38,435 nt of DNA from Clostridiales bacterium (GTDB taxonomy: Bacteria; Bacillota; Clostridia; Christensenellales; CAG-138). Where the stretch lies: assembly GCA_015056105.1 (NCBI GenBank), contig SVGX01000011.1, forward strand, positions 1 through 38,435, in the 5' to 3' direction. The notes beneath the pieces were generated by a model. That model was not told the DNA's origin and ran no database searches. It saw nothing but the letters and a program-made list of their open reading frames with translations. Of the stretch, positions 1-12,056 are shown in pieces. Every line of letters begins with the position of its first letter. The stretch's first letter is position 1. Both the position numbers and the translations under genes were made by a program.

Positions 1-1839
<1,839 letters not shown>

Positions 1840-1871
1840 TGTGTTTCTCTCCCTTCCGTCCCGGTTGGTTC

Positions 1872-4800
1872 TTACTGTTCGCCGTCTTCGCCGTCAAACA
1901 CGGTGAAGCCGTCAAACTGCGCATCGTCTGCCCCCTCTTCATCATCTTCGCCGAAATCGAAATCATCGAATTCGTTGAATGCGTCGCCGGCAGTGGGCAG
2001 CAGCGTGGGCGCGTCTTCGGTGCCCGCAATGTTCACATCGATGGGCGCCGCATCGTCTTCATCGACAAGCTCGCCGATCTTGATCTCTTCCTTGTTTTCC
2101 GCAAGCACCTTGATGTCAAGGCCAAGGGACTGGAGCTCCTTGATGAGTACCTTGAAGGATTCGGGAACGCCGGGTTCAGGCACGTTTTCGCCCTTCACGA
2201 TGGCCTCATAGGTCTTGACGCGGCCGACCACGTCGTCCGACTTGACGGTGAGGATCTCCTGCAGGGTGTTAGCGGCGCCGTAGGCTTCGAGCGCCCAAAC
2301 TTCCATTTCGCCGAAGCGCTGGCCGCCAAACTGGGCTTTGCCGCCAAGAGGCTGCTGCGTGACGAGGGAGTAGGGGCCTGTGGAGCGGGCGTGGATCTTG
2401 TCGTCCACCAGGTGGTGGAGCTTGAGGTAGTACATGTAACCGACGGATACGCGGTTTTCAAAGGGTTCGCCGCTGCGGCCGTCGTAAAGGATGGTCTTGC
2501 CGTCCGCATCGCGGCCCGCCTGGGTAAGAAGACCCTTGATGTCCTCTTCGGAAGCGCCGTCGAATACGGGGGTGGCGATGTGCCAGCCAAGGGACTTGGC
2601 GGCCATGCCAAGGTGCAGTTCGAGAACCTGACCGATGTTCATACGGGAAGGAACGCCGAGGGGGTTCAGCACGATCTGAAGCGGCGTGCCGTCGGGCAGG
2701 AAGGGCATATCCTCTTCGGGGAGGATGCGGGAAATAACACCCTTGTTGCCGTGGCGGCCTGCCATCTTGTCACCAACGGAGATCTTACGCTTCTGGGCGA
2801 TGTAAACGCGCACCAGCTCGTTGACTCCCGGAGGCAGCTCGTCTTTGTTTTCGCGGGTGAAGACCTTGACATCCACAATGACGCCGCCTTCGCCGTGGGG
2901 CACACGGAGGGAGGTGTCGCGGACTTCGCGGGCCTTCTCGCCGAAGATGGCGCGAAGCAGACGCTCTTCCGCGGTGAGCTCGGTCTCGCCCTTCGGGGTG
3001 ACCTTACCGACAAGGATATCGCCGCTTCTGACTTCCGCGCCGATGCGGATGATGCCGCGCTCGTCAAGGTCGGCCAGCGCGTCTTCGCCCACATTGGGGA
3101 TATCGCGGGTGATCTCTTCTTCGCCGAGCTTGGTATCGCGGGCTTCGGTCTCATGCTCCTCGATGTGGATGGAGGTGTAAACATCCTCCTTCACGAGCTT
3201 CTCGCTGATGAGAACGGCGTCCTCGTAGTTGTAGCCTTCCCAGGTCATGAAGCCGATGAGAATGTTGCGGCCGAGGGCGATCTCGCCCTGCTCGGTGGAA
3301 GCACCGTCCGCAAGTACGTCACCCTTCTTCACCCGGTCGCCGGCCTTCACGATGGGCCTCTGGTTGATGCAGGTGCCCTGGTTGGAACGCTGGAACTTGA
3401 TGAGTTTGTACTGGTGACGGATGCCGTCATCGGATTCGGTGACCACCTTATCCGCGCTGACGGAAACAACGGTGGCATCCTCGCGGGCAAGCACCACAAC
3501 GCCGCTGTCGTGGGCGGCCTTGTATTCCATACCGGTGCCGACAACGGGGGCTTCCGGCACGAGGAGCGGCACGGCCTGACGCTGCATGTTGGAACCCATC
3601 AGCGCGCGGTTCGCGTCGTCGTTTTCAAGGAAGGGGATCATCGCCGTCGCCACGGAAACGAGCTGCTTGGGCGAAACGTCAACGTAGTCCACTTCGGTGT
3701 TCTTTACTTCGATGATCTGGTCGAGCCTGCGGGCGATGACACGCTCCTTGTCGAACCAGATCCTGCCGTCTTCGTGCCTGCTGGTGGGCTCGCTGGCCTG
3801 CGCCACGATGAAATCATCCTCTTCGTCGGCAGTCAGGTACACGATGTCCTCAAGGATGGTGCGGTTCTTCGCATCCACCTTGCGGTACGGCGCTTCGATG
3901 AAACCGTACTTATTGATGCGGGCATAGGTGGAAAGGGAGTTAATAAGACCGATGTTGGGACCTTCGGGGGTCTCAATGGGGCACATGCGGCCGTAGTGGG
4001 AATAGTGAACGTCGCGCACATCGAAGGTGGCGCGCTCACGGTTGAGACCGCCGGGGCCGAGAGCGGAGAGACGGCGCTTGTGGGTCAGCTCCGCAAGGGG
4101 GTTGGTCTGATCCATGAACTGGGACAGCTGGCTCGAACCGAAGAATTCCTTGATGGCAGCGGTCACAGGGCGGATGTTGATAAGGTTGGAGGGCATGGCG
4201 GTATCCATATCCTGCAGGCTCATGCGCTCGCGCACAACGCGCTCAAGGCGGGTCATGCCAACGCGGATCTGGTTCTGCAGAAGCTCGCCCACGCTGCGGA
4301 TGCGGCGGTTGCCCAGATGGTCGATATCATCGGTGCGGCCGATGCCGTAGTTCATGCCGATCAGATAGCTGATGGATGCCACGATGTCATCGGGCACGAT
4401 GTGGCGGGGGATCAGGTCATACACATGGACCTTGAGGAATTCCTTTTTGGCCTCTTCATCCATTTCCTTCGCCTCCTCAAGCAGCTGCATGAGGGTGGGG
4501 TAGTGGACCTTCTCGTTGAGGCCCGCCTCTTCGGGATCGAAGGAAAGGAACCTGGAAGCATCCACAAAGTGGTTGCCGAGGACCTTGATCTTTTTATCCT
4601 CAATGGCAAGGTAAACATATTTGATGCCGGCGTCTTCGATGGCCTTTGCGGCTTCGCGGGAGATCACTTCGCCTTCCGCAGCAAGAAGTTCACCGGTGGT
4701 CTTGTCAACAACGGTCTCCGCGCTCACAAAGCCCGCGATGCGGGAAGCGAGGGAAAGCTTTTTGTTGAACTTATAGCGGCCGACGCGAGCAAGGTCATAG

Positions 4801-5597
4801 CGCTTGTCGAAGAAGAGCGCGTTGAGAAGGCTGCGGGCGCTTTCCTCCGTGGGAGGCTCGCCGGGACGCTGACGCTTGTAAATCTCGATAAGACCGTCCT
4901 CGACGGACTTGGTGGTATCCTTTTCAAGGGTCGTCAAAAGACGCTCCTCTTCGCCGAGGAGGTCGATGATCTCCGCATTGGTGCCGTAGCCGAGGGCACG
5001 AAGAAGCGCGGTAATGAACACCTTGCGCTGGCGGTCGATCTTGACATACATGATCTCGTTGGAGTCGGTCTCATACTCAAGCCAGGCACCGCGGTTGGGG
5101 ATCACCTGAGCGGAGAAAAGGTGCTTGCCCACCTTGTCGATGGCCTCGGTGAAATATACGCCGGGGGAGCGCACAAGCTGGCTGACGATAACGCGCTCTG
5201 CGCCGTTGATGATGAAGGTGCCCTGCTCGGTCATCAGCGGGAAATCGCCCATGAAGACAGGCTGCTCCTTCACTTCGCCCGTTTCCTTATTGATAAGGCG
5301 GACGATAACGCGAAGCGGAGCGGAGAAATTCACATCCCGCTCTTTGCATTCTTCCACGGAGTATTTAGGGTGGTCAAAGTCGATGTTATAGTCCACAAAT
5401 TCGAGGACCAGCTTTTCGGAATAGTCGGTGATGGGCGAGATATCCGCCAATACCTCTTTAAGATCTTCCTTGACGAACCGCTCATAGGAATTCTTCTGAA
5501 TTTCAATGAGGTCGGGCATGTCAAGAACTTCGTTGATACGGGAGAAGCTCATGCGCTTCCTTGTGCCCATCTGCACTTCATGCACCATCGCGTTCAC
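1872..5597 (-). CDS. rpoB: DNA-directed RNA polymerase subunit beta
   Basis: 1241 aa ORF with beta-subunit motifs ([55 protein letters not shown]). Upstream of rpoC on the same strand. Confidence 0.98.
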   Translation of the reverse strand: MNAMVHEVQMGTRKRMSFSRINEVLDMPDLIEIQKNSYERFVKEDLKEVLADISPITDYSEKLVLEFVDYNIDFDHPKYSVEECKERDVNFSAPLRVIVRLINKETGEVKEQPVFMGDFPLMTEQGTFIINGAERVIVSQLVRSPGVYFTEAIDKVGKHLFSAQVIPNRGAWLEYETDSNEIMYVKIDRQRKVFITALLRALGYGTNAEIIDLLGEEERLLTTLEKDTTKSVEDGLIEIYKRQRPGEPPTEESARSLLNALFFDKRYDLARVGRYKFNKKLSLASRIAGFVSAETVVDKTTGELLAAEGEVISREAAKAIEDAGIKYVYLAIEDKKIKVLGNHFVDASRFLSFDPEEAGLNEKVHYPTLMQLLEEAKEMDEEAKKEFLKVHVYDLIPRHIVPDDIVASISYLIGMNYGIGRTDDIDHLGNRRIRSVGELLQNQIRVGMTRLERVVRERMSLQDMDTAMPSNLINIRPVTAAIKEFFGSSQLSQFMDQTNPLAELTHKRRLSALGPGGLNRERATFDVRDVHYSHYGRMCPIETPEGPNIGLINSLSTYARINKYGFIEAPYRKVDAKNRTILEDIVYLTADEEDDFIVAQASEPTSRHEDGRIWFDKERVIARRLDQIIEVKNTEVDYVDVSPKQLVSVATAMIPFLENDDANRALMGSNMQRQAVPLLVPEAPVVGTGMEYKAAHDSGVVVLAREDATVVSVSADKVVTESDDGIRHQYKLIKFQRSNQGTCINQRPIVKAGDRVKKGDVLADGASTEQGEIALGRNILIGFMTWEGYNYEDAVLISEKLVKEDVYTSIHIEEHETEARDTKLGEEEITRDIPNVGEDALADLDERGIIRIGAEVRSGDILVGKVTPKGETELTAEERLLRAIFGEKAREVRDTSLRVPHGEGGVIVDVKVFTRENKDELPPGVNELVRVYIAQKRKISVGDKMAGRHGNKGVISRILPEEDMPFLPDGTPLQIVLNPLGVPSRMNIGQVLELHLGMAAKSLGWHIATPVFDGASEEDIKGLLTQAGRDADGKTILYDGRSGEPFENRVSVGYMYYLKLHHLVDDKIHARSTGPYSLVTQQPLGGKAQFGGQRFGEMEVWALEAYGAANTLQEILTVKSDDVVGRVKTYEAIVKGENVPEPGVPESFKVLIKELQSLGLDIKVLAENKEEIKIGELVDEDDAAPIDVNIAGTEDAPTLLPTAGDAFNEFDDFDFGEDDEEGADDAQFDGFTVFDGEDGEQ

Positions 5598-5751
5598 TCC
5601 TATACTTTCACCGCGTTTGCGGCTTGATTGCCGGGTGCGTCACCCCAGCGGACATTTTTCCCAATTTGAATATATTCCATACCCAAATTCAGCCAAATCT
5701 GCGTTTATGCCGGAAAAAGCTGACAATCCGCACAGATTACCATGCTAACGC

Positions 5752-5788
5752 AGTTTATTATTGTATCACCGGCTGTCAAGCTTGTCAA
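5752..5788 (-). promoter_or_regulatory. Two overlapping sigmaA-like promoters upstream of rpoB
   Basis: Minus strand: TTGACA (5783-5788) -17 bp- TACAAT (5760-5765), overlapping TTGACA (5774-5779) -16 bp- TAAACT (5752-5757). Leader of ~150 nt to the rpoB ATG. Confidence 0.7.
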
Positions 5789-5886
5789 CGCATATAAAAG
5801 GTTTTTTTCCGATTTTTCTGGGTTTTTTTGCCGTTTTTCGTGAAATGATATATTTATAAAAGGAAAAGAAAGCGGTTTCACACAAA

Positions 5887-5918
5887 CGCGCCCCGGCGAA
5901 AAACTCCGCCGGGGCGCG
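5887..5918 (-). terminator. Hairpin downstream of the PIN/TRAM gene
   Basis: CGCGCCCCGGCG (5887-5898) / CGCCGGGGCGCG (5907-5918), perfect 12-bp stem. Weak T-rich tail on the minus strand. Confidence 0.6.
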
Positions 5919-5931
5919 GGGCATGTCTTTT

Positions 5932-7032
5932 TTACTTGATTTTCGCGAAGATCATCCTGCCGGCAGCGGTCTGCAGCACGCTTGTCACGACCGCTTCCAC
6001 CGTTTCGCCCACGCGTTTTTTGCCGCCGTCCACCACGATCATGGTGCCGTCATCAAGGTAGGCGACACCCTGGCCGGCCTCCTTGCCTTCCTTCACGACG
6101 GTAATGGTCATCTCCTCGCCGGGAATGACCACGGACTTGATGGCGTTGGCAAGCTCGTTGATATTGAGCACCGGTACCCGCTGTACGCCCGCCACCTTGT
6201 TGAGGTTGTAATCGTTGGTCACCACAACGCCGCCAAGGTCGTAGGCAAGGCGGATCAGCTTCGCATCCACCTCGGCGATTTCCTCGTAATCGGTCTCATT
6301 GACACGGATGGGAATGTCGAGCTCTTCCTGCATTTTGTTGAGGATATCAAGGCCGCGGCGTCCCCTGTTGCGCTTGAGGGAATCGGCGCTGTCGGCAATG
6401 TGGCGAAGTTCCTGCAGCACAAAGCCCGGCACCACCAGCGTGCCTTCAATAATGCCGGTGCGGCAGATATCCGCGATGCGCCCATCGATGATGACGGAGG
6501 TGTCGAGCACCTTCGGCCTTGCGGCGGCGCTGGTCTTGCCGCTTTTATCCTTCGTGCCCCGCTTGAACCAGCCGGGCATGTTGATCTCCCCCTTGCGCCT
6601 TGTGACGGTGGTCCAGCCAAGGTAGCCGAGCATCAGATACAGCACGATATTCACCATCAGCTCCAGCCATTTGATGGGGATGCTGGCGGTCAGGGTGCTC
6701 AGGAGAAAGGCGATCACAAGGCCCACGACAAGGCCCACGACCCCAAGGAATATCTCCGAAAGCGCCATTTCGGAAAGTGCCGCTTCCATCCTTCGCAGGA
6801 AGGTGATAAAGCCATCGATGATGTGCGGGGAAATAATAAAAAAGATGATTCCGAAAAGAAGACCCGCCGCAATAAAGATGACCGGTATCACCCAGGAAAG
6901 CAGAGCATCATACATGCTCAGCATCCCGAAGGAAACGAACAGCCGGTTCAGACCTTCCACAGCCGCAACACCCAGGAACATGCCGAAGGCAGCCGCGAAA
7001 AGCCGCGCGATTTTTCTCGCCAAATTGATCAC
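5932..7032 (-). CDS. PIN/TRAM domain membrane protein, YacL-like
   Basis: N-terminal hydrophobic helices, then VLDTSVIIDGRIADI...VLQELRHIADS...KLIRLAYDLGGVVVTNDYNLNKVA (PIN) and a TRAM-like C-terminus. ORF opens at 7098, but the homologous-looking start is probably GTG 7032 or TTG 7023 after AAAAAGGAG. Confidence 0.88.
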   Translation of the reverse strand: MINLARKIARLFAAAFGMFLGVAAVEGLNRLFVSFGMLSMYDALLSWVIPVIFIAAGLLFGIIFFIISPHIIDGFITFLRRMEAALSEMALSEIFLGVVGLVVGLVIAFLLSTLTASIPIKWLELMVNIVLYLMLGYLGWTTVTRRKGEINMPGWFKRGTKDKSGKTSAAARPKVLDTSVIIDGRIADICRTGIIEGTLVVPGFVLQELRHIADSADSLKRNRGRRGLDILNKMQEELDIPIRVNETDYEEIAEVDAKLIRLAYDLGGVVVTNDYNLNKVAGVQRVPVLNINELANAIKSVVIPGEEMTITVVKEGKEAGQGVAYLDDGTMIVVDGGKKRVGETVEAVVTSVLQTAAGRMIFAKIK

Positions 7033-7059
7033 GCTCCTTTTTCGCCCGAAGGCTTTTTT

Positions 7060-7086
7060 AAAAATAAAAATAAAAATAAATATAAA
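7060..7086. repeat. Short AT-rich hexanucleotide-like repeat (AAAAAT)n
   Basis: Sequence reads aaaaataaaaataaaaataaatataaat between carD-like and PIN/TRAM genes. Confidence 0.7.
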
Positions 7087-7119
7087 TGAATGGCACATCC
7101 CGTGCCGCAGCTTGCTTTA

Positions 7120-7587
7120 TTATCCGCCGACGCTGCGGAAAAGCTCTTCCGCACTGCGGCCGCTTGCAGCGCTCAGCTCCGAAACGAGGACCTGCCGCGC
7201 GCCGGCAAGCATCTTCCTCTCCCCGGAGGAAAGGCCCTTTTCCGCTTCCCGCCTTACAAGGCAGCGGACCACCTCCGCCACCTCATACACGCTGCCGCGT
7301 CTGAGTTTTTCATAGTTTTCCCGGTAACGCTGGTTCCAGTTGCCGCTTTCCTCCGGCGGCTCTTCCCTGAGAAAAGCAAGCACCCTTTCACATTCGTCGG
7401 CACCGATCACATAGCGAAGCCCCACGCTTTCCGCCCGCTTGACGGGCACGAAAGCGGTCATCCTGCCGATGAGAAAGCGCAGCACATAATAGCTTGCCGT
7501 TTCGCCAAGCACCGTGCGCTCTTCGATCCCCTCTATTTCGCCTACGCCATGCATCGGGTAACACACCCGCTCGCCGACCTTGAACAC
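7120..7587 (-). CDS. CarD family transcriptional regulator
   Basis: FKVGERVCYPMHGVGEIEGIEERTVLGETASYYVLRFLIGRMTAFVPVKRAESVGLR matches the CarD/CdnL N-terminal RNAP-interaction domain. Likely GTG start at 7587 with AGAAAGGATG upstream; the ATG ORF extends to 7641. Confidence 0.9.
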   Translation of the reverse strand: MFKVGERVCYPMHGVGEIEGIEERTVLGETASYYVLRFLIGRMTAFVPVKRAESVGLRYVIGADECERVLAFLREEPPEESGNWNQRYRENYEKLRRGSVYEVAEVVRCLVRREAEKGLSSGERKMLAGARQVLVSELSAASGRSAEELFRSVGG

Positions 7588-7670
7588 GGCTTTTTCATCC
7601 TTTCTGAAACTGTACGGTAAAAAGAAATTTTCTGAAATCATGATAGGGAAAGGTATATCTTGCTATCATA

Positions 7671-7700
7671 ATTATAAACTTCCGCTGCCGCGCTTGTCAA
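7671..7700 (-). promoter_or_regulatory. Consensus sigmaA-like promoter of the carD-like gene
   Basis: Minus strand TTGACA (7695-7700) -18 bp- TATAAT (7671-7676). Confidence 0.75.
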
Positions 7701-7723
7701 AGGAAAGAGCACGTTTCGGCATG

Positions 7724-9094
7724 TTACGGCTCTTCCTTTATGCTCTTCATGCCGTGTTTCGGCATGCCGCCCGGGATCTCCTCTTCCCGGAAGGTCCTGC
7801 CGCTGCGGATGTGATTTTCCCGTATCTTCGCTTCGTTTCCGAGGCTGCCGGGGATATAGTACCGCCTGCCCTTCACGGAAGGGGGCATGTATTCCTGCTC
7901 CACCACATGGCCGGGATAATCATGGGGATACTTGTAGCCCTTGCCGTGTCCAAGTTTTTCCGCACCGTAAAAGGCAGTATCCCGAAGGTGGATGGGCACG
8001 GGCTCATCCACCGTGGTCTTTGCATCCCGGAATGCCGCATCCACCGCACATACGATAGCGTTGGATTTCGGGCTTTCGCAAAGAAAGATAATGGCCTGGG
8101 CAAGGGGCAGCCTTGCTTCCGGCATGCCGATATGTTCAAGGGCTGTGGCGGCAGAGACCGCCTGTACCATAGCCTGGGGATTCGCAAGGCCGATATCCTC
8201 CGATGCGTGGGCGATGAGCCGCCTTGCGATAATGCGCGGATCCACCCCCGCGTAAACAAGCCTTGCAAACCAGGCAAGAGCCGCATCGCTGTCGCCGCCG
8301 CGAAGGCTTTTGCAGAAGGCGGAAAGCATATCGTAAAACTGCTGGTCGTCACACTTGACCACCTTTTGCTGCACGGATTCCGCCGCCACCGCAAGGTCGA
8401 TGCGGATAACGCCATCCGCGGGGGGCGTGGTGCGTACCGCAAGCTCCAGCGCATTGAGGGCCGAGCGGGCATCTCCGTTTGCGATCCGGGCGATGTGGGC
8501 AAATGCGTCGGGATCGACGGCAACACTGTAATTGCCAAGGCCCCGCTCCTTATCCGAAAGGGCGGCGCGCATGGCGCTTTCCACATCCTCCGTGGAGAGG
8601 GGATAGAACTGAAAGAGCCTGCACCTTGATACCACGGCGCTCGTCATGGATACCATGGGGTTTTCCGTAGTGGAGCCGATAAAGCGGATCACGCCGCTTT
8701 CAAGGGCGGGAAGGATGCTGTCTGACTGGGTCTTTGACCAGCGGTGGCACTCGTCGAGCAGCAGGTATGTGCTCTGCCCGTAAAGGGCAAGAGCTTTTTC
8801 CGCCTCTTCGATGACGGCGCGCACTTCCTTCACGCCGGCGGTGACGGCGTTGAGCTTCGCAATGCGCGCGCCGGTGGTGTTGGCAATGACGCTTGCAAGG
8901 GTGGTCTTGCCGCAGCCCGGCGGGCCGAAGAAGATGGAGCTTGTCAGGCTGTCCGTTTCGATGGCGCGGCGAAGGAGCCTTCCCTTCCCCACGATATGCG
9001 CCTGCCCGATAAATTCATCCAGCGTGCGCGGGCGCATCCGGTCCGCAAGGGGCGCGCGCTTCTGCGCATTGCCCGAAAAAAGGTCTCCCTGCAT
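7724..9094 (-). CDS. rarA: Replication-associated recombination protein A (RarA/MgsA-type AAA+ ATPase)
   Basis: MRPRTLDEFIGQAHIVGKGRLLRRAIETDSLTSSIFFGPPGCGKTTLA...LLLDECHRWSKTQSD...GSTTENP; C-terminal MgsA-like region ending in a KYPHDYPGHVVEQEYMP motif. Confidence 0.95.
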   Translation of the reverse strand: MQGDLFSGNAQKRAPLADRMRPRTLDEFIGQAHIVGKGRLLRRAIETDSLTSSIFFGPPGCGKTTLASVIANTTGARIAKLNAVTAGVKEVRAVIEEAEKALALYGQSTYLLLDECHRWSKTQSDSILPALESGVIRFIGSTTENPMVSMTSAVVSRCRLFQFYPLSTEDVESAMRAALSDKERGLGNYSVAVDPDAFAHIARIANGDARSALNALELAVRTTPPADGVIRIDLAVAAESVQQKVVKCDDQQFYDMLSAFCKSLRGGDSDAALAWFARLVYAGVDPRIIARRLIAHASEDIGLANPQAMVQAVSAATALEHIGMPEARLPLAQAIIFLCESPKSNAIVCAVDAAFRDAKTTVDEPVPIHLRDTAFYGAEKLGHGKGYKYPHDYPGHVVEQEYMPPSVKGRRYYIPGSLGNEAKIRENHIRSGRTFREEEIPGGMPKHGMKSIKEEP

Positions 9095-9360
9095 GGCATT
9101 GGCTCCCGTTTTTTACATAGAATGGTTTGCTGTCATTATACATGCTGCCCGGCGTTTTCCGCAACGGCTCTTTCCTCTTCCCCTCCTTTCCTTTGCAAAG
9201 AGTTCACAAAAATGCAATGCCCGGTGCTGCTGTTATTCTCTCTGCATCCTGCCGGCATATTTCTTTAAATATAAAACCATTTACTTTCACCCATGCCGCA
9301 ATGTAATATAGTATTGATACTTGCGGCCGTCACCACCGGCCCGGAAAGGGATCTATCTCT

Positions 9361-10767
9361 ATGCGAGCAAGCCGCGCAATCAACATTCTTGATGAAAGCG
9401 TATCCGCGCCGCGGATCATCTGGCGCCTTGCATGGCCCACCATCCTTGAGCAGATGCTCGTTTCCATCGTGCAGTATGTGGATACGGCGATGGTCGGATC
9501 GCTCGGCAAAAACGCCACCGCTTCCATTGCTGTCACATCTTCCTTCACATGGCTGATGAACGGTTTCTTCTCCGGCATTGCCATGGGTTTCGGCGTGCCC
9601 GTGGGCCGCTATATCGGCGCGGGAAAACACGAAGAAGCCCGCACCGTCATCCGCCAGGCGGTGCTGACCATCTTCGGCTTCGGCCTGTTTGCCACACTCG
9701 TCATGCAGATCATCGCCCCCTTCCTGCCCGGCTGGCTCGGCGCGGAAGAGGCCATCCGCGGCGATGCTTCCGCCTACATTGCCATCGTCAGCTCCGTGTA
9801 TGTGTTCTCCCTCGCCATCAACGCCTGTTCGAACATACTGCGCTGCGCCGGCGATACGCGAACGCCCCTTATTTTCAATGTTGCCACCAACGTGATCAAC
9901 GTGGTGCTCAACTTCCTTTTCATCTTCCCCACCAGGGAAATGAACATCCTCGGCCTTTCCTTCACGATGCCCGGCCTCGGCCTCGGCGTCCGGGGCGCAG
10001 CCATCGCCACCGCCGCCGCCTGTGCCTTTTCCGGCACGATGCTCCTCCGGGCGCTGTTCCGGCACACCTTCCCGGCCTCCATCTCCATCAAGGATAATTT
10101 CCGGCCCGACAGGCACATCCTTGCGGATATGGTGCATCTCGGTTCCCCCATCACCTTTGAGCGCGTGATGGTATCCCTCGGGCAGATCACCCTGACGGCC
10201 CTTGTTACATCCCTCGGCACCGCTTCCCTTGCGGCCCACAGCCTTGCCACCACCGCGGAATCCATCATCTACATGCCCGCTTTCGGTATCTCCGTGGCGG
10301 CAACGGCCCTTGCGGCCCAATCCCTCGGCGCAAAGCGGCCGGATCTTGCCAAGCGCTTTGCGGATTACTGTTTGATCGGCAGCGTGATATTCATGAGCGC
10401 CATGGGTGCGGTGCTCTTCTTCGGCGGCGAATGGCTCGTTTCCCTGTTCACCCCGGACGCGGAGGTGGTCATGCTCGGCGGAAAGATCCTGCGCATCGAA
10501 GCCTTTGCGGAGCCCTTCTACGGCATCATGATGGTCGTGGTGGGTCTCCTTCGCGGCGCGCGGCAGATGAAAGCCACCTTCATCATCTCCGCCATCGGCA
10601 TGTGGGTGGTGCGTATCCCCCTGGCGCTGCTGCTGCTTGAAACCACGAGCCTTGGCCTGAGCGCCGCCTGGGTCGCCATGTTTGCGGATCTGACCACCCG
10701 CGGTATCCTGAGCCTCATCTACTTCCTCAAAGGCAGCTGGCTCAAGCGGGATACCGGCACCGCATAA
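9361..10767 (+). CDS. MATE family efflux transporter
   Basis: 468 aa multi-TM protein with MATE-like duplicated halves (WPTILEQMLVSIVQYVDTAMVGSLG...; GSPITFERVMVSLGQITLTALVTSLGTASLAAHSLA). Confidence 0.93.
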   Translation: MRASRAINILDESVSAPRIIWRLAWPTILEQMLVSIVQYVDTAMVGSLGKNATASIAVTSSFTWLMNGFFSGIAMGFGVPVGRYIGAGKHEEARTVIRQAVLTIFGFGLFATLVMQIIAPFLPGWLGAEEAIRGDASAYIAIVSSVYVFSLAINACSNILRCAGDTRTPLIFNVATNVINVVLNFLFIFPTREMNILGLSFTMPGLGLGVRGAAIATAAACAFSGTMLLRALFRHTFPASISIKDNFRPDRHILADMVHLGSPITFERVMVSLGQITLTALVTSLGTASLAAHSLATTAESIIYMPAFGISVAATALAAQSLGAKRPDLAKRFADYCLIGSVIFMSAMGAVLFFGGEWLVSLFTPDAEVVMLGGKILRIEAFAEPFYGIMMVVVGLLRGARQMKATFIISAIGMWVVRIPLALLLLETTSLGLSAAWVAMFADLTTRGILSLIYFLKGSWLKRDTGTA

Positions 10768-11812
10768 CACATTCCCCATACAGCTTTTCCACCGTGGCCG
10801 AAGCAAACGCTTCGGCCTTTTCTTTGTCGGAAACAAACGCCGCATCCGCCCCCGCCGCGCAAAGAAGATCGAAAAAATCGCCACCTTGTGTCAGAACGCC
10901 CACAGCATACACCGCCGTGCCCGCCCCTTTGGAAAGACTCTCCGGCAAAAAGACGCCGAAGGGCGGCCGCTCCGCTTCATCCCGGGGCGCTTCGAGCATC
11001 CGCACAAGCGTGCCGCACCGTTCCCACACAGCGGGCGGGAATATATCGCCTCCCGTCAGCAGCAGCACCGCAGCGGGCCGTTCCACCCGCTCAAGCAGCG
11101 GTCTGCGGTTCAAAAGCCGCAGCGCCGCCGCAAGCCCTGCCGCCGCATCGCCTCCGCCCTCCGCCGGGGCCGCATCGATGGCCGCAAAAAGCAGCTCGAT
11201 CTCATCTGTCAGCGGCGTACGCCAGCGGGAATCCCCCGCCGCGCCGCAGGGCACAACAGCGACCCTGTTTCCGCCTCCCTCCGAAAGCACCGCCTCCGCG
11301 ATGGCCGCCGCAAGGGCGCGGCTCACCGTTTCCCGGCCGAAGCAGCCGTTTTCCGCGGAAACATCGATGCGCAAAGGCACGCCGTCCCCGCCCCGGACGA
11401 AATGATATTTCCAGCTTTCAAAGCCCCGCGCTTCTTCCGAAAGCAGAAAGCTTTCCCGGAAGCGGTATTCCTTTTCCGCATCGAGCAGCACTTTTCGCCC
11501 GAGCGCCGCATCGTATGCGGAAAGCTGTCCCTCCCCTGCTTCTCCCGCCGCCGCAGCTGCCGGGAACGTGACACCCATCGCTTCCTCCTCTGCCGAAACG
11601 GCGGCGGGAGCAAGATAAAAGTGATCGCCATTCAAGCAGGGACAGGAAAACCAGGGCTGTGAATCTTCCCCGTCCCACAGGGCGCCGAGGGCGGACATCT
11701 CCGCCACGATCACAACATCCATGCCCGCGGCCGCGGCGGCCCCTGCGGATGTGCTGCCGCAGAAGGCAAATGCCGCCGCTGCCACTGCCGGAATGAACCG
11801 GAAAAACCGCAT
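10742..11812 (-). CDS. Secreted hypothetical protein, possible degenerate vWA domain
   Basis: Start likely MRFFRFIPAVAAAAFAF (11812) after a GGGGATGAG RBS; signal peptide. vWA-like order of elements: VVIVAEMSALG ... RVAVVPCG ... FAAIDAAPAEGGGDAAAGLAAAL ... AAVLLLTGGD ... TAVYAVGV. 3' end overlaps the MATE gene by 26 bp. Confidence 0.6.
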   Translation of the reverse strand: MRFFRFIPAVAAAAFAFCGSTSAGAAAAAGMDVVIVAEMSALGALWDGEDSQPWFSCPCLNGDHFYLAPAAVSAEEEAMGVTFPAAAAAGEAGEGQLSAYDAALGRKVLLDAEKEYRFRESFLLSEEARGFESWKYHFVRGGDGVPLRIDVSAENGCFGRETVSRALAAAIAEAVLSEGGGNRVAVVPCGAAGDSRWRTPLTDEIELLFAAIDAAPAEGGGDAAAGLAAALRLLNRRPLLERVERPAAVLLLTGGDIFPPAVWERCGTLVRMLEAPRDEAERPPFGVFLPESLSKGAGTAVYAVGVLTQGGDFFDLLCAAGADAAFVSDKEKAEAFASATVEKLYGECVMRCRYPA

Positions 11813-12056
11813 GCCCTCATCCCCTTTCGCGTTCGTTTTCTCTATCATGCATGAAAAAAACGGCCTTTGCATCCCATTCGGGAGGATTAGATCCCTTTCC
11901 CGAAAGGTTCTCCTTTTTTGCATGCATAGAATTTAACACGTTTTTTGCGGCAGCCCTTTTGCTTGTGCCCGCCTTCGGCCGTATGGTAAAATGATGCCGA
12001 TAAGCCGCATGAGCCGGTTTCACAAAATACACCTTCCGAAGATGGGAAACAACGCC

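Noticed and set aside
5923-7089. 388-aa ORF opposite the PIN/TRAM gene
   Set aside because: Antisense artefact of the same codon bias; composition is low-plausibility.
9265-10884. 539-aa minus ORF opposite the MATE gene
   Set aside because: Antisense of a clear MATE transporter; Gly/His/Asp-rich translation without a domain.
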